Shown: one piece after another, positions 7,801 through 16,262 of the stretch
How positions within the stretch are numbered: the stretch's first letter is position 1
Layout of the letters: each line of letters opens with the position of its first letter
Assembly: GCF_010998615.1 (NCBI RefSeq)
Contig: NZ_JAAEAH010000078.1
Span: 1-43,198 of the forward strand
Source: Myxococcus sp. CA023
GTDB taxonomy: Bacteria; Myxococcota; Myxococcia; Myxococcales; Myxococcaceae
DNA: 43,198 nt
Reading direction: 5' to 3'
The notes under the pieces: model-generated
The model's database searches: none
The model's input: the letters and a program-made list of their open reading frames with translations, nothing else
Told to the model about the DNA's origin: nothing
Program-made: the position numbers and the translations under genes

Positions 7801-8585
7801 GCACGACAGGAACGTTGGACCGCATCATGGCGCGCAAACGCCAGGAACTTGCAGCGCGTCCGCCCATGGCACCTCGCACCCGGCCCACGCCCCGCGACTT
7901 CGCCCAGGGGCTGGTGACCCACCGCTCCGGGCGGCGACTGAGCGTCATCGCGGAAGTGAAGCGCAAGAGCCCTTCGGGCGGGGACTTTCCCCACACCGAC
8001 ATGGTGGCGGTGGCCCGGGCCTATGAAGCCGCGGGCGCCAGCGCCATCAGCGTGCTGACGGATGGGCCGGACTTCGGCGGCGGTTTGGAGGACCTCGTGG
8101 CCGTGCGGGCGGCGGTGTCGCTGCCCGTGCTGCGCAAGGACTTCCTCGTGGCGGCGCGCGAGGTGGAGGAGAGCGCGATGTGGGGCGCGGACGCGGTGCT
8201 GCTCATCGCCGACGCGCTGGAGGATGGCGAACTGCGGGAGATGGTCGCCACGGCGAAAGCGGTGGGCGTGGCCGCGCTCGTGGAAGCCCACACGGAGGCG
8301 CACGCCGAGCGAGCGCTGGCAGCGGGCGCGAAGCTGGTGGGCATCAACAACCGCAACCTCGCCACGCTGAAGACGGACACGGGCACGGCCCTGCGGGTGA
8401 TGCCGAAGCTGCGCTCCCGGGCCCGGGTGCTGGTGGCGGAGAGTGGCCTCAAGTCCCTGGCGGACCTGGTGGCGGCGCAGGAAGCGGGAGCGGACGCCGT
8501 CCTGGTGGGCGAGTCCCTGCTTCGAGAGCCCGACCCCGGACACGCGCTGCGGAGGCTGCTCGGGGTGAAGGACGCGGCGCCATGA
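7797..8585 (+). CDS. trpC: Indole-3-glycerol phosphate synthase
   Basis: Closes the indole ring by converting CdRP to indole-3-glycerol phosphate. The 262-residue TIM-barrel protein shows VIAEVKRKSPSGG with the catalytic Lys, LRKDFLV with the second catalytic Lys, LVGINNRNLATLKTD, VAESGLKS and the phosphate-binding VLVGESLLR. It is monofunctional: the PRAI activity is encoded by the next gene and not fused as in E. coli. Overlaps trpD and trpF by 4 bases each. Confidence 0.96.
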   Translation: MSTTGTLDRIMARKRQELAARPPMAPRTRPTPRDFAQGLVTHRSGRRLSVIAEVKRKSPSGGDFPHTDMVAVARAYEAAGASAISVLTDGPDFGGGLEDLVAVRAAVSLPVLRKDFLVAAREVEESAMWGADAVLLIADALEDGELREMVATAKAVGVAALVEAHTEAHAERALAAGAKLVGINNRNLATLKTDTGTALRVMPKLRSRARVLVAESGLKSLADLVAAQEAGADAVLVGESLLREPDPGHALRRLLGVKDAAP

Positions 8586-9220
8586 GTGTCCGCGTGAAGG
8601 TGTGCGGCGTTACGCGCCTGTCCGACGCGGTGGCCGCGTGGGAGGCGGGCGTGGATGCGCTGGGCCTCAACTTCTACCCGAAGTCCCCCCGCTACCTGGA
8701 CCTCCCCACGGCGGCGGCCCTGGCCCGTACGCGGCCGCCCCTGGGCACGGTGCTGGGCGTGTTCGTCAACGCGGCGCCGGACACCATCCGGGAGACGGTG
8801 CGCGCTTGTGGCCTCACGGCCGTGCAGCTCCATGGGGACGAGCCCCCGGAGGCCTGTTCGGGGTACGGGGTGCCTGTCATCAAGGCCCTGCGAGTCACCG
8901 GTCCGGAAGACGTGGCCCGGGCCCGGACGTATGTGGGCGTAGGGGACGTCGCGGGGCTGCTGCTGGACGGCGCAGCCCCGGGGTATGGCGGCGGCGGCGT
9001 GGGCTTCGACTGGTCGCTCGTCGCGGGGCTGGCGGGAAGTGGCGTGCCCGTGCTGGTGGCGGGAGGCCTGCGGCCCTCCAACGTGGCCGAGGCGGTGCGC
9101 GCGACGCGGCCGTACGGCGTGGATGTGGCCAGCGGCGTGGAATCCGCCCCTGGCATCAAGGACGTGGAAGCGGTGCGCGCCTTCGTGCGCGCCGCGAAGT
9201 CCATCAACCTCTGGGAGTGA
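8582..9220 (+). CDS. trpF: Phosphoribosylanthranilate isomerase
   Basis: Amadori rearrangement of phosphoribosylanthranilate to CdRP. The start ATG at 8582 overlaps the trpC stop and gives a 212-residue protein beginning MSVRVKVCGVTR, the family N-terminus with the catalytic Cys. Further signatures are ALGLNFYPKSPRYL, VQLHGDEPP, the catalytic Asp in LLLDGAAPGYGGGG, VLVAGGLRPSNV and the phosphate-binding GVDVASGVESAPGIKD. Five bases separate it from trpB. Confidence 0.95.
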   Translation: MSVRVKVCGVTRLSDAVAAWEAGVDALGLNFYPKSPRYLDLPTAAALARTRPPLGTVLGVFVNAAPDTIRETVRACGLTAVQLHGDEPPEACSGYGVPVIKALRVTGPEDVARARTYVGVGDVAGLLLDGAAPGYGGGGVGFDWSLVAGLAGSGVPVLVAGGLRPSNVAEAVRATRPYGVDVASGVESAPGIKDVEAVRAFVRAAKSINLWE

Positions 9221-9225
9221 CAGAC

Positions 9226-10431
9226 ATGACGACGGAGACTGCCGCCGGCCGCTTCGGGCGCTACGGCGGACGCTACGTTCCGGAGACACTGGTTCCCGCG
9301 CTGCAGGAACTGGAAGAGGCCTATGCCGCGGCGAGCGCGGACCCGGCCTTCGGCGAGGAGATCGCCCGCGTGCTGCGCGAGTACGTGGGCCGCCCCACCA
9401 CACTGACGCCCGCCCGGCGCCTCACGGAAGCCTGGGGCGGCGCGAATGTGTGGCTCAAGCGCGAGGACCTGGCGCACACCGGCGCGCACAAAATCAACAA
9501 CACCGTGGGTCAGGTGCTGCTCGCCAAGCGGATGGGCAAGAAGCGCATCATCGCGGAGACGGGCGCGGGCCAGCACGGCGTCGCCACCGCCACCGCGTGC
9601 GCGCTCTTCGGCCTGCCCTGCGAGGTGTACATGGGCGCGCTGGACGTGGAGCGGCAGGCGCTCAACGTCTTCCGCATGCGCGCGCTGGGCGCGGTGGTAC
9701 GGCCGGTGGAGTCCGGCTCGCGCACGCTGAAGGACGCGATGAACGAGGCCATGCGCACCTGGGTGTCGCAGGTGTCGGACACGCACTACGTCATCGGCAG
9801 CGCGGCGGGGCCGCATCCGTATCCGACGGTGGTGCGCGACTTCCAGGCCGTCATCGGCCGCGAGCTGCGGACGCAGGCCCAGGCTGCCTTTGGCGGCCTG
9901 CCGGATGCCATCATCGCGTGCGTGGGGGGCGGCTCGAATGCCATTGGCGTGCTGCACCCGTTCATTGGTGACGCCAGTGTGCGACTGGTGGGCGTGGAGG
10001 CGGGAGGCCACGGCCTGCATACGAAGCAGCACGGCGCTTCGCTGACGCTGGGGACGGAGGGCGTGCTGCACGGCTCGCGCTCGCTGGTGCTCCAGGACGA
10101 GGACGGCCAGATTCAGGAGGCGCACAGCATCTCCGCGGGGCTGGACTATCCCGGCGTGGGCCCGGAGCTGGCGCACCTGGCGAAGACGGGCCGCATGGAG
10201 GTCCGCATCGCCACGGATGACGAGGCGCTGTCGGCCTTCTACGAGGTGGCGCGCCTGGAGGGCATCCTCCCCGCGCTGGAGACGTCCCACGCCTTCGCGC
10301 GCGGCCGGGAGCTGGCGCGCGAGCTGGGGGCGGGCAAGCACCTGGTCATCAATTGCTCGGGCCGCGGAGACAAGGACGTAGCCACGATTTCCGCGCGGGG
10401 CGTGCCTCCGCCGGTGGGGGTGAAGGCATGA
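9226..10431 (+). CDS. trpB: Tryptophan synthase beta chain
   Basis: PLP enzyme joining indole and serine to give tryptophan, in an alpha2-beta2 complex with TrpA. The 401-residue product is a normal TrpB1. The PLP lysine is Lys89 in HTGAHKINNTVGQ, the catalytic Glu is in AETGAGQHGVATA, and the PLP phosphate loop is CVGGGSNAIG. The COMM-domain segment RMRALGAVVRPVESGSRTL and the C-terminal LVINCSGRGDKD are also present. The ATG at 9226 was chosen since the family N-terminus GRFGRYGGRYVPETL follows within eight residues. Its stop overlaps the trpA start in ATGA, so the two subunits are translationally coupled. Confidence 0.97.
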   Translation: MTTETAAGRFGRYGGRYVPETLVPALQELEEAYAAASADPAFGEEIARVLREYVGRPTTLTPARRLTEAWGGANVWLKREDLAHTGAHKINNTVGQVLLAKRMGKKRIIAETGAGQHGVATATACALFGLPCEVYMGALDVERQALNVFRMRALGAVVRPVESGSRTLKDAMNEAMRTWVSQVSDTHYVIGSAAGPHPYPTVVRDFQAVIGRELRTQAQAAFGGLPDAIIACVGGGSNAIGVLHPFIGDASVRLVGVEAGGHGLHTKQHGASLTLGTEGVLHGSRSLVLQDEDGQIQEAHSISAGLDYPGVGPELAHLAKTGRMEVRIATDDEALSAFYEVARLEGILPALETSHAFARGRELARELGAGKHLVINCSGRGDKDVATISARGVPPPVGVKA

Positions 10432-11219
10432 GCGGCGAGATTGCACAGACTTTCGCCCGGGCGAAGGCACGGGGCGAAGGCGTACTGGTGACCTATGCCA
10501 TGGCGGGCGACCCGGACCTGCCCCGCTCGGTGGACGTGTTCGCCGCGCTGGTCGAGGGCGGCGCGGACGTGCTGGAGATTGGCGTGGCGTTCAGCGACCC
10601 CATCGCCGACGGCCCCGTCATCCAGGGCGCGGCGGAGCGAGCGCTCAAGGCCGGCTCCACGCTCAAGCGCGTGCTGGACGAGGTGGTTCCGGCGGTACGC
10701 AAGCGATGTCCCCAGACGCCGCTGGTCATCATGACGTACGTCAACGTCATCATGGCCATGGGCGAGGCGCGTTACGCGAAGCTCGCACGCGAGCGCGGCG
10801 TGTCTGGAACCATCCTCCCCGACCTGCCGCCCGAGGAGAGCGCGAGCCTGCGCGCCACGTTCGACGCGGAGGGCCTCGACCTGATTCCCCTGTGCGCACC
10901 CACCACGCCCCCGGCGCGGGCGCAGGCCATCGCGAAGGAAGGCCGTGGCTTTGTCTATTGTGTGTCCGTGTCGGGCGTGACGGGCGTGCGCACGGAGCTG
11001 CCGCCAGACCTTTCACAGCGATTGGACTTGGTGCGCAAGGCCGCGCCCGTCCCCGTGGTGGCAGGCTTTGGCATCTCCACGGCGGAACAGGCACGCGTGC
11101 TGTCTGCCCATGCGGATGGCGTCGTGGTGGGCAGCGCGCTGGTGCGTGCCGCGCACGCAGAAGGCCCCGAGGCGGCGAAGGCCATTTGCGCCGACATCAA
11201 GCGCGGGCTGCGGCGCTGA
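10428..11219 (+). CDS. trpA: Tryptophan synthase alpha chain
   Basis: Cleaves indole-3-glycerol phosphate to indole and glyceraldehyde 3-phosphate, channelling indole to TrpB. The 263-residue barrel has catalytic Glu50 and Asp61 in VLEIGVAFSDPIADGP, and the phosphate-binding loops FVYCVSVSGVTGVR and VVAGFGIS followed by VVVGSALV. One oddity: the position normally Pro in the E-[IL]-G-[VI]-P-F-S-D-P motif is Ala54 here. It is the last gene of the operon; a weak hairpin lies 83 bases downstream. Confidence 0.96.
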   Translation: MSGEIAQTFARAKARGEGVLVTYAMAGDPDLPRSVDVFAALVEGGADVLEIGVAFSDPIADGPVIQGAAERALKAGSTLKRVLDEVVPAVRKRCPQTPLVIMTYVNVIMAMGEARYAKLARERGVSGTILPDLPPEESASLRATFDAEGLDLIPLCAPTTPPARAQAIAKEGRGFVYCVSVSGVTGVRTELPPDLSQRLDLVRKAAPVPVVAGFGISTAEQARVLSAHADGVVVGSALVRAAHAEGPEAAKAICADIKRGLRR

Positions 11220-11274
11220 GGCACGGCTGCAAATGCTCTCTTCACGCTGAAAATTCAGGGATAATCCCACACCC

Positions 11275-11290
11275 CGTATAAGCACTCCGG
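11275..11290 (+). promoter_or_regulatory. Possible promoter upstream of the CARDB lipoprotein gene
   Basis: TATAAG at 11277-11282 lies in an AT-richer island of the 131-base trpA-CARDB spacer, with TTCAGG about 17 bases before it as a weak -35. The -10 is fair and the -35 is poor. The assignment rests on position and local composition only. Confidence 0.25.
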
Positions 11291-11301
11291 CTCTCCGCAT
11301 G

Positions 11302-11323
11302 TGCCCGCATCAGGCGGGCATTT
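11302..11323 (+). terminator. Hairpin after the trp operon
   Basis: TGCCCGC (11302-11308) and GCGGGCA (11314-11320) form a 7-bp stem with a 5-base loop, followed by only TTT. It could be a weak intrinsic terminator for aroF-trpDCFBA, or a leader hairpin of the next gene, whose ribosome site follows 20 bases later. Confidence 0.4.
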
Positions 11324-11350
11324 GCGCGAGGACATTCCTCCGGAGGCAAT

Positions 11351-14300
11351 ATGCAGCAACGGCGAAGGCCGTCTTGGAGCAGGACGTTCCTGCTGACAGC
11401 AGGTTTGTTGGCAGGAACGGGATGTGGGGGCAACGCGGCTCCCACCGAGCCCGAGCAGCTCAGGAATCAGTCGCAAGGCCGGGGCTTTGGCCCCGACCTC
11501 GTGATTCGAGAGCTACGAGGCCCCAGCAGTATTCGGTTCGGTGAGCCCTTCACGACCATCGTGAAGGTCTGCAACGAAGGCACAGCGCCCGCGCAGAGCC
11601 CCATAGGTCCCATCCAGATGGACTTGTACCTGTCCACGGATGGCACGCTCTCCTGGCCCGACCCGAACTTGCCACCCCCGACGGACCAGGTGCTCCTCGC
11701 CACGCTGGAGGTCAGCGCGCTGGCGGCCGGCCACTGCGAGACGCGAGCCTTCACCGGCTCCGCTACGCCGCCGGGTCCCCAAACGGATGGCATCTACTAC
11801 CTGGGAGCCATCACCGACGTGCACCAGACCCTCGTCGAACTGGACGAGGCCAACAACACCGCGGTGACCGCGCTGGGCATCGGGAACCGGCCGGACCTCG
11901 TCGTCACGGAGCTTCGTGGCCCCACGAGCGTCACGAACAGCGGGACGGTCGCGTCGACGCTCAAGGTGTGCAACCAAGGCACCAACGTGTCGGACGACAC
12001 CATCGTGGAGCTGTACCTCTCCACGAACGGCACGCTGTCACTTCCAACGACGGGCGGACCTCCACCCACGAATCAGGCCTCACAGGGAACGGTGGAGGTG
12101 CCCGAACTGCCCCCGGGTCACTGTGCCATCCGCCACGCCTCTTTCCCGGTGATATCGCCGCCCGACGCGATACCCGGTCAGCCGCTCTACCTGGGCGCCA
12201 TCGCCGATACGCCCGAGTTCTCCACGGAACTGAACGAGGACAACAACGTCTTCGTGGGTGACCTCGTCGCCATGGGAGCGGGACCGGACCTCGTCGTCAC
12301 CTCGGTGCACGCCCCCACCAGCATCCGGAGCGGTGACCTGCTTGGCGCCTCCGTGAGGGTCTGCAACCACGGCACGCTGCCCGCGAATCCCAGCTCGCTC
12401 GAGCTGTACCTCTCCGTGGATGGCAACGTCACCATGCCTGGCAGCGGCAGCCCACCGCCGCCTGGACAGGCAATGGTAGGCCAAACGGATGTGCCCCTCC
12501 TGAACCCTGGCATTTGCATCACTCGTAATGTCCAGGGCGCCGCGACGTTCCCAGCCGGCGCGCCCCAGGATGGCACCCTCTTCCTGGCCGCCATCATCGA
12601 TTCTACGCAAGACATCCCTGAACTGCGTGAGAACAATAACGCCTTCACCCAGGGGCTCATCGGTGCAGGGGCGCGCCCGGACCTCGTGGTGACCGCGGTT
12701 CGTGCTCCGGCCAGCGTGTCCCCTTCGGCATCTTGGGCCCCTGTCAGCATCACCGTATGCAACGAGGGGACCGTCTCTGCCTCGGCGGTCGCGGTGGATA
12801 TCTACCTGTCCATGGTGCCGACGCTGGACTCGCCTGCCATGGAGGGACCGCTGCACGGGACCCAGCTCAAGGTCGGCGGATTCGGCATCTCCGCCGTCGA
12901 AGCAGGGCGTTGCGTCACACGCGAGGAGCCCATCACCCTGGCCCGTCCCCCTGGTGCGCCACCCCAACTCCAAGCATTCTACGTGGGCGCCATTGTCGAC
13001 CCCGGGTCGAACATCGTGGAGCTTCGCGAGGACAACAATGTCTTTGTCGGTGAGCAAATGGGTCTCGGCAACAGGCCGGACCTGGCCATCACCTCCGTGA
13101 AGGGCCCCGCCAGCAGCATGCCTGGCGACGTGCCTGTCACCGCCCGCATCTGCAACCAGGGCACCGTGGCCTCACAGAACACCCAGGTGGAGTTCTACCT
13201 GGCTGCGCATGCCTTCCTGAATGCCCCGATTCAGGGGGGCTCACCTTACAACGCCGACCCGCATACGGCGTTCTCCATTGGGATGCAGCAGGTGCCATCG
13301 CTGGATGTGGGCGAGTGCAGGACGATCTCCACCCTTGCTACCGCGATGAGCTTCCCCGCGGAGTACATCGACAAGGCGTTCAATCTTGGAGCCATCATCG
13401 ACCCACACGCGCAGGACGAGGAACTCCGCGAAGACAACAACACCTTCGTCGGAGACTTCATGGGCCTGGGCAACCGTCCTGACCTGGTGGTCACTGCCAT
13501 CGATGGTCCCGCCAGCGTGCGCAACAGCACCCTCTTCACGACTACCCTGACCGTCTGCAACCAGGGCACCTATTCTTCCGGGCCCACGATGGCGCAGGTG
13601 TATCTGTCCACCGAACCCCACCTGGTGCTTCCAGATTGGAGCGGGCAAGGAACTCCGTTCCCATGGAGTCAAACGCCCGTGGGCGACGTGAGCATCCCCA
13701 CCCTGCACGTCGGGCACTGCTTCACAGGGCAAGTGACTGGCGCGGCCTACATCCCGCCCGGCTCGCACCGCGAGGCCATCTACCTGGGCGCCATCATCGA
13801 TGCGAACGACTCCATCGAGGAGCTTCGCGAGGAGAACAACGCCTTCGTGCGCGGCCGCATCGGCGTAGGAAACAAGGCGGACCTCGTCGTCACCGCCATC
13901 AACGCTCCGACAAGCGCGCGAATCCACAGTGCCTTCACCGCAACCGTGACGGTCTGCAACCAGGGCACCGAATACGCGAGCTCCTCCGACCTGGAACTGC
14001 ACTTTTCGACCCTGCCCACGTTGGAAATGCCACGGTGGTCCGGTTCGGGCTCCCCCCTGCCCGTCACCCAGACCCCCATCGGCAACATCCCAGTGCCACA
14101 CCTGGACGCGGGCCACTGCATTTCCCAATCCATCCAGGCCTCTACACAGTTGCCACCCGACGCACTGTTTGCCCAGCCCTTGTACCTGGGCGCCATCATC
14201 GACGGATGGGGCAACAGCGAGGAACTGCGCGAGGACAACAACACCTTCGTGAGCGGAATCATCGGCGTCGGTGATGGCCCTGACCTTGTCATCACGGCGG

Positions 14301-15886
14301 TGCAGGCGCCCCCGAATGTAGGGCCGTTCGCGACGTTCCACCCGACCGTCACGGTTTGCAATCAGGGGACAGAGCACTCGGACAGCACCCTCGTGGAGTT
14401 CCACCTCTCCACGGAAGAGACGCTCGTCATGCCGCGCTGGAGTGGCCCCGGCAATCCACTGCCACCGACACAGCACTCCATTGGCGAGCTGAGTGTCCCC
14501 TTCCTGAATCCAGGGAGGTGCTTCACGGGAAGCGCTGTCGCAACACTGACGCCGCCGCCCGCGACAGCCCCTGACCAGAAACTCTACCTGGGTGCCCTGG
14601 TCGATGGGATGCAATCCCAGGAGGAGCTGCGTGAAGACAACAACATCTTCATGAGCGGTCGCATGGGCGTGGGCTATGCGTCCGACCTGGTCATCACGTC
14701 ACTCACGGGCCCCGCGAGCGTCGAAGCCACCGCCGCGTTCACCGCCACGGTCACCGTCTGCAATCAAGGCACGTCTGAATCCTATCCCACGGAACTGGAG
14801 GTCCACCTCTCCACCGAAGCAAGCATGGCCATGCCCGAACGGTACGGCCCGGGAATCCCGATACCCGCCAGCCAGGCGTACGCCGGCGAGTTCGGAGTCC
14901 CCGCCTTGGGTATCGACGATTGCATCACGCTGCAGGTGCCCTCCTGGTCGAACCTTCCTGTCCTGGCCCAGCCCGAACAGCCCTTGTATCTCGGCGCGGC
15001 CATCAATCCGGACCTGCTCGCTGGTGAGCTGCGCGAGGACAACAACACCTTCGTCGGTGACATCATGGGTGTTGGCGCCGGTCCCGACCTGATTGTCACC
15101 GCGGTGCAAGCGCCCGTCAGCGTGGAACGCACTGGCAACTTCACTGCCTCGGTGACGGTCTGCAATCAGGGCACCCGGGCATCGGGCAGCGTGCAGTTGG
15201 ACCTGTACTTCTCCACCCGGGCCCAGGTCGAGATGCCTCAGTGGAATGCACCAGGTTTCCCCTACCCGCGCACGCAAGCGCTCATCGGCGCCTGGAACGT
15301 GCAGCCCCTGAATCCGGGACAATGCACCACAGAGCCCGTCCTCGCGTGGGTGGAACTGCCCGAGGAGGCCGAGCTCCATCACCCGCTGTATCTGGGCGCG
15401 GTCATTGACTCGAACCAGGCGCAGGCCGAGCTGCGCGAAGACAACAACATCTTCGTCAGCGGACTCATGGGAGTGGGCAACCAGCCAGACCTGGTCGTCA
15501 CCTCCGTCTCCGGCCCCACCTCCGTAAGAACGGGAACAACCTTCACCGCCACCGTGCAGGTCTGCAACCATGGCACCGCGCCCACCCACGCCTCCATGGA
15601 TGTGGCGCTGTACCTGTCGAGCAACAACACGCTCGAATTCCCCTATCAAAGCTGGCCGGGCGTCCCCCCCGACAGTCAGAGCCAGATTGGAGCGATGACC
15701 GTGCAATCTCTGTACGCCGGGCAGTGCGTCACGCGCAACACGCAGGTGACGGTCAACACGCCTCCGGATTCTGGCCCCACTGGGTTCTTCTACCTGGGCG
15801 CCCTCGTCGACCCATGGCAGAACCTCGAGGAACTGCGCGAGGACAACAACGTCCTCGCGGACCGGTTCATCGCGGTGATGCCGTAG
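11351..15886 (+). CDS. Large lipoprotein with eleven CARDB repeats
   Basis: A 1511-residue exported protein. It has a basic N-terminus, a hydrophobic stretch and a Cys at TGCGG (residue 25), consistent with a lipoprotein signal peptide (the -3 residue is Gly, so the lipobox is atypical). From residue 48 onward it consists of eleven repeats of about 131-134 residues. Each begins PDLVVT-x-V-x-x-P-x-S-V, has a VCNQGT strand, a YLSTx-L segment, a G-x-C, and ends with YLGAIID then ELREDNN. These are features of CARDB domains, Ig-like beta-sandwiches found in bacterial surface adhesins. Every repeat keeps two cysteines (in VCN and in the later GHC/GQC/GRC), probably a disulfide. ATG 11351 follows a strong GGAGG. 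A role in cell-surface adhesion is inferred, not shown. A strong terminator follows. Confidence 0.85.
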   Translation: MQQRRRPSWSRTFLLTAGLLAGTGCGGNAAPTEPEQLRNQSQGRGFGPDLVIRELRGPSSIRFGEPFTTIVKVCNEGTAPAQSPIGPIQMDLYLSTDGTLSWPDPNLPPPTDQVLLATLEVSALAAGHCETRAFTGSATPPGPQTDGIYYLGAITDVHQTLVELDEANNTAVTALGIGNRPDLVVTELRGPTSVTNSGTVASTLKVCNQGTNVSDDTIVELYLSTNGTLSLPTTGGPPPTNQASQGTVEVPELPPGHCAIRHASFPVISPPDAIPGQPLYLGAIADTPEFSTELNEDNNVFVGDLVAMGAGPDLVVTSVHAPTSIRSGDLLGASVRVCNHGTLPANPSSLELYLSVDGNVTMPGSGSPPPPGQAMVGQTDVPLLNPGICITRNVQGAATFPAGAPQDGTLFLAAIIDSTQDIPELRENNNAFTQGLIGAGARPDLVVTAVRAPASVSPSASWAPVSITVCNEGTVSASAVAVDIYLSMVPTLDSPAMEGPLHGTQLKVGGFGISAVEAGRCVTREEPITLARPPGAPPQLQAFYVGAIVDPGSNIVELREDNNVFVGEQMGLGNRPDLAITSVKGPASSMPGDVPVTARICNQGTVASQNTQVEFYLAAHAFLNAPIQGGSPYNADPHTAFSIGMQQVPSLDVGECRTISTLATAMSFPAEYIDKAFNLGAIIDPHAQDEELREDNNTFVGDFMGLGNRPDLVVTAIDGPASVRNSTLFTTTLTVCNQGTYSSGPTMAQVYLSTEPHLVLPDWSGQGTPFPWSQTPVGDVSIPTLHVGHCFTGQVTGAAYIPPGSHREAIYLGAIIDANDSIEELREENNAFVRGRIGVGNKADLVVTAINAPTSARIHSAFTATVTVCNQGTEYASSSDLELHFSTLPTLEMPRWSGSGSPLPVTQTPIGNIPVPHLDAGHCISQSIQASTQLPPDALFAQPLYLGAIIDGWGNSEELREDNNTFVSGIIGVGDGPDLVITAVQAPPNVGPFATFHPTVTVCNQGTEHSDSTLVEFHLSTEETLVMPRWSGPGNPLPPTQHSIGELSVPFLNPGRCFTGSAVATLTPPPATAPDQKLYLGALVDGMQSQEELREDNNIFMSGRMGVGYASDLVITSLTGPASVEATAAFTATVTVCNQGTSESYPTELEVHLSTEASMAMPERYGPGIPIPASQAYAGEFGVPALGIDDCITLQVPSWSNLPVLAQPEQPLYLGAAINPDLLAGELREDNNTFVGDIMGVGAGPDLIVTAVQAPVSVERTGNFTASVTVCNQGTRASGSVQLDLYFSTRAQVEMPQWNAPGFPYPRTQALIGAWNVQPLNPGQCTTEPVLAWVELPEEAELHHPLYLGAVIDSNQAQAELREDNNIFVSGLMGVGNQPDLVVTSVSGPTSVRTGTTFTATVQVCNHGTAPTHASMDVALYLSSNNTLEFPYQSWPGVPPDSQSQIGAMTVQSLYAGQCVTRNTQVTVNTPPDSGPTGFFYLGALVDPWQNLEELREDNNVLADRFIAVMP
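11492..15883 (+). repeat. Eleven tandem CARDB-coding repeats, about 393-402 bp each
   Basis: In-frame units begin at 11492, 11891, 12284, 12677, 13076, 13478, 13877, 14279, 14681, 15083 and 15485, each at the codon for the first residue of (P/A/S)-D-L-(V/A/I). Units are similar in protein but clearly diverged in DNA, so the array is old duplication rather than recent expansion. Units 5-10 are the most alike (ELREDNN and VCNQGT nearly invariant); units 1-3 are the most divergent. Confidence 0.85.
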
Positions 15887-15905
15887 TCGTCGTGGTCTGA
15901 GAACG

Positions 15906-15946
15906 GGCCCGGCCGAGCGCATCGACGTTCGGCCGGGCCTTGTTTC
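15906..15946 (+). terminator. Strong intrinsic terminator after the CARDB gene
   Basis: GGCCCGGCCGA (15906-15916) and TCGGCCGGGCC (15929-15939) form a perfect 11-bp stem with a 12-base loop, followed by TTGTTT. It starts 20 bases after the stop codon of the CARDB lipoprotein gene and should isolate that gene from the next. Confidence 0.85.
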
Positions 15947-16262
15947 GAGGTCGCATGCATTCCAGAAAAAATGCCAGCCACCTGCCTGCAATTCTTACAC
16001 ACCCGCGTTGCCGCGTTCCGTCCTCGGCGTCAGTGACTCCTGCCGTCACGTGCCCATCCGGCTGGGAGTTCCAGACAAGAACAAGCCCCCCGGGCCATCC
16101 TCCCGCCGCTCCCAAGACATTCCCTGACACGCCATTCGACATCCGGGCGCCCTTGGGGGCACATGTATCAACCCCCAAGAATAACAATAAACAAGAGAAC
16201 AACTGGCACATCGACTGCAGCCGTCCCTTGTCCCTCCAGCAATGACGGACGAGGAGACCCCC
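15947..16262. other. Intergenic region, no gene seen
   Basis: About 316 bases between the terminator and the next gene. It is clearly richer in A/T than its surroundings at 16165-16210. Short open frames occur on both strands but none is protein-like. It contains the inverted repeat at 16152-16179 and presumably the promoter of the downstream secreted-protein genes. Confidence 0.5.
16152..16179. promoter_or_regulatory. Perfect 8-bp inverted repeat, possible operator
   Basis: CTTGGGGG (16152-16159) and CCCCCAAG (16172-16179) flank a 12-base loop, followed directly by an AT-rich stretch (AATAACAATAAACAAG) about 70 bases before the start codon of the propeller protein gene. There is no T-run on either side in the right place for a terminator, so a protein-binding site or an mRNA leader hairpin is more likely. 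Confidence 0.35.

Noticed and set aside
8692..10470. Long minus-strand frame over trpF and trpB
   Set aside because: Antisense shadow; composition and lack of domains show it is not a gene.
11492..15883. Repeat array as CRISPR or non-coding tandem repeat
   Set aside because: Units are about 400 bp, in frame, and encode CARDB domains; there are no short identical repeats with unique spacers.
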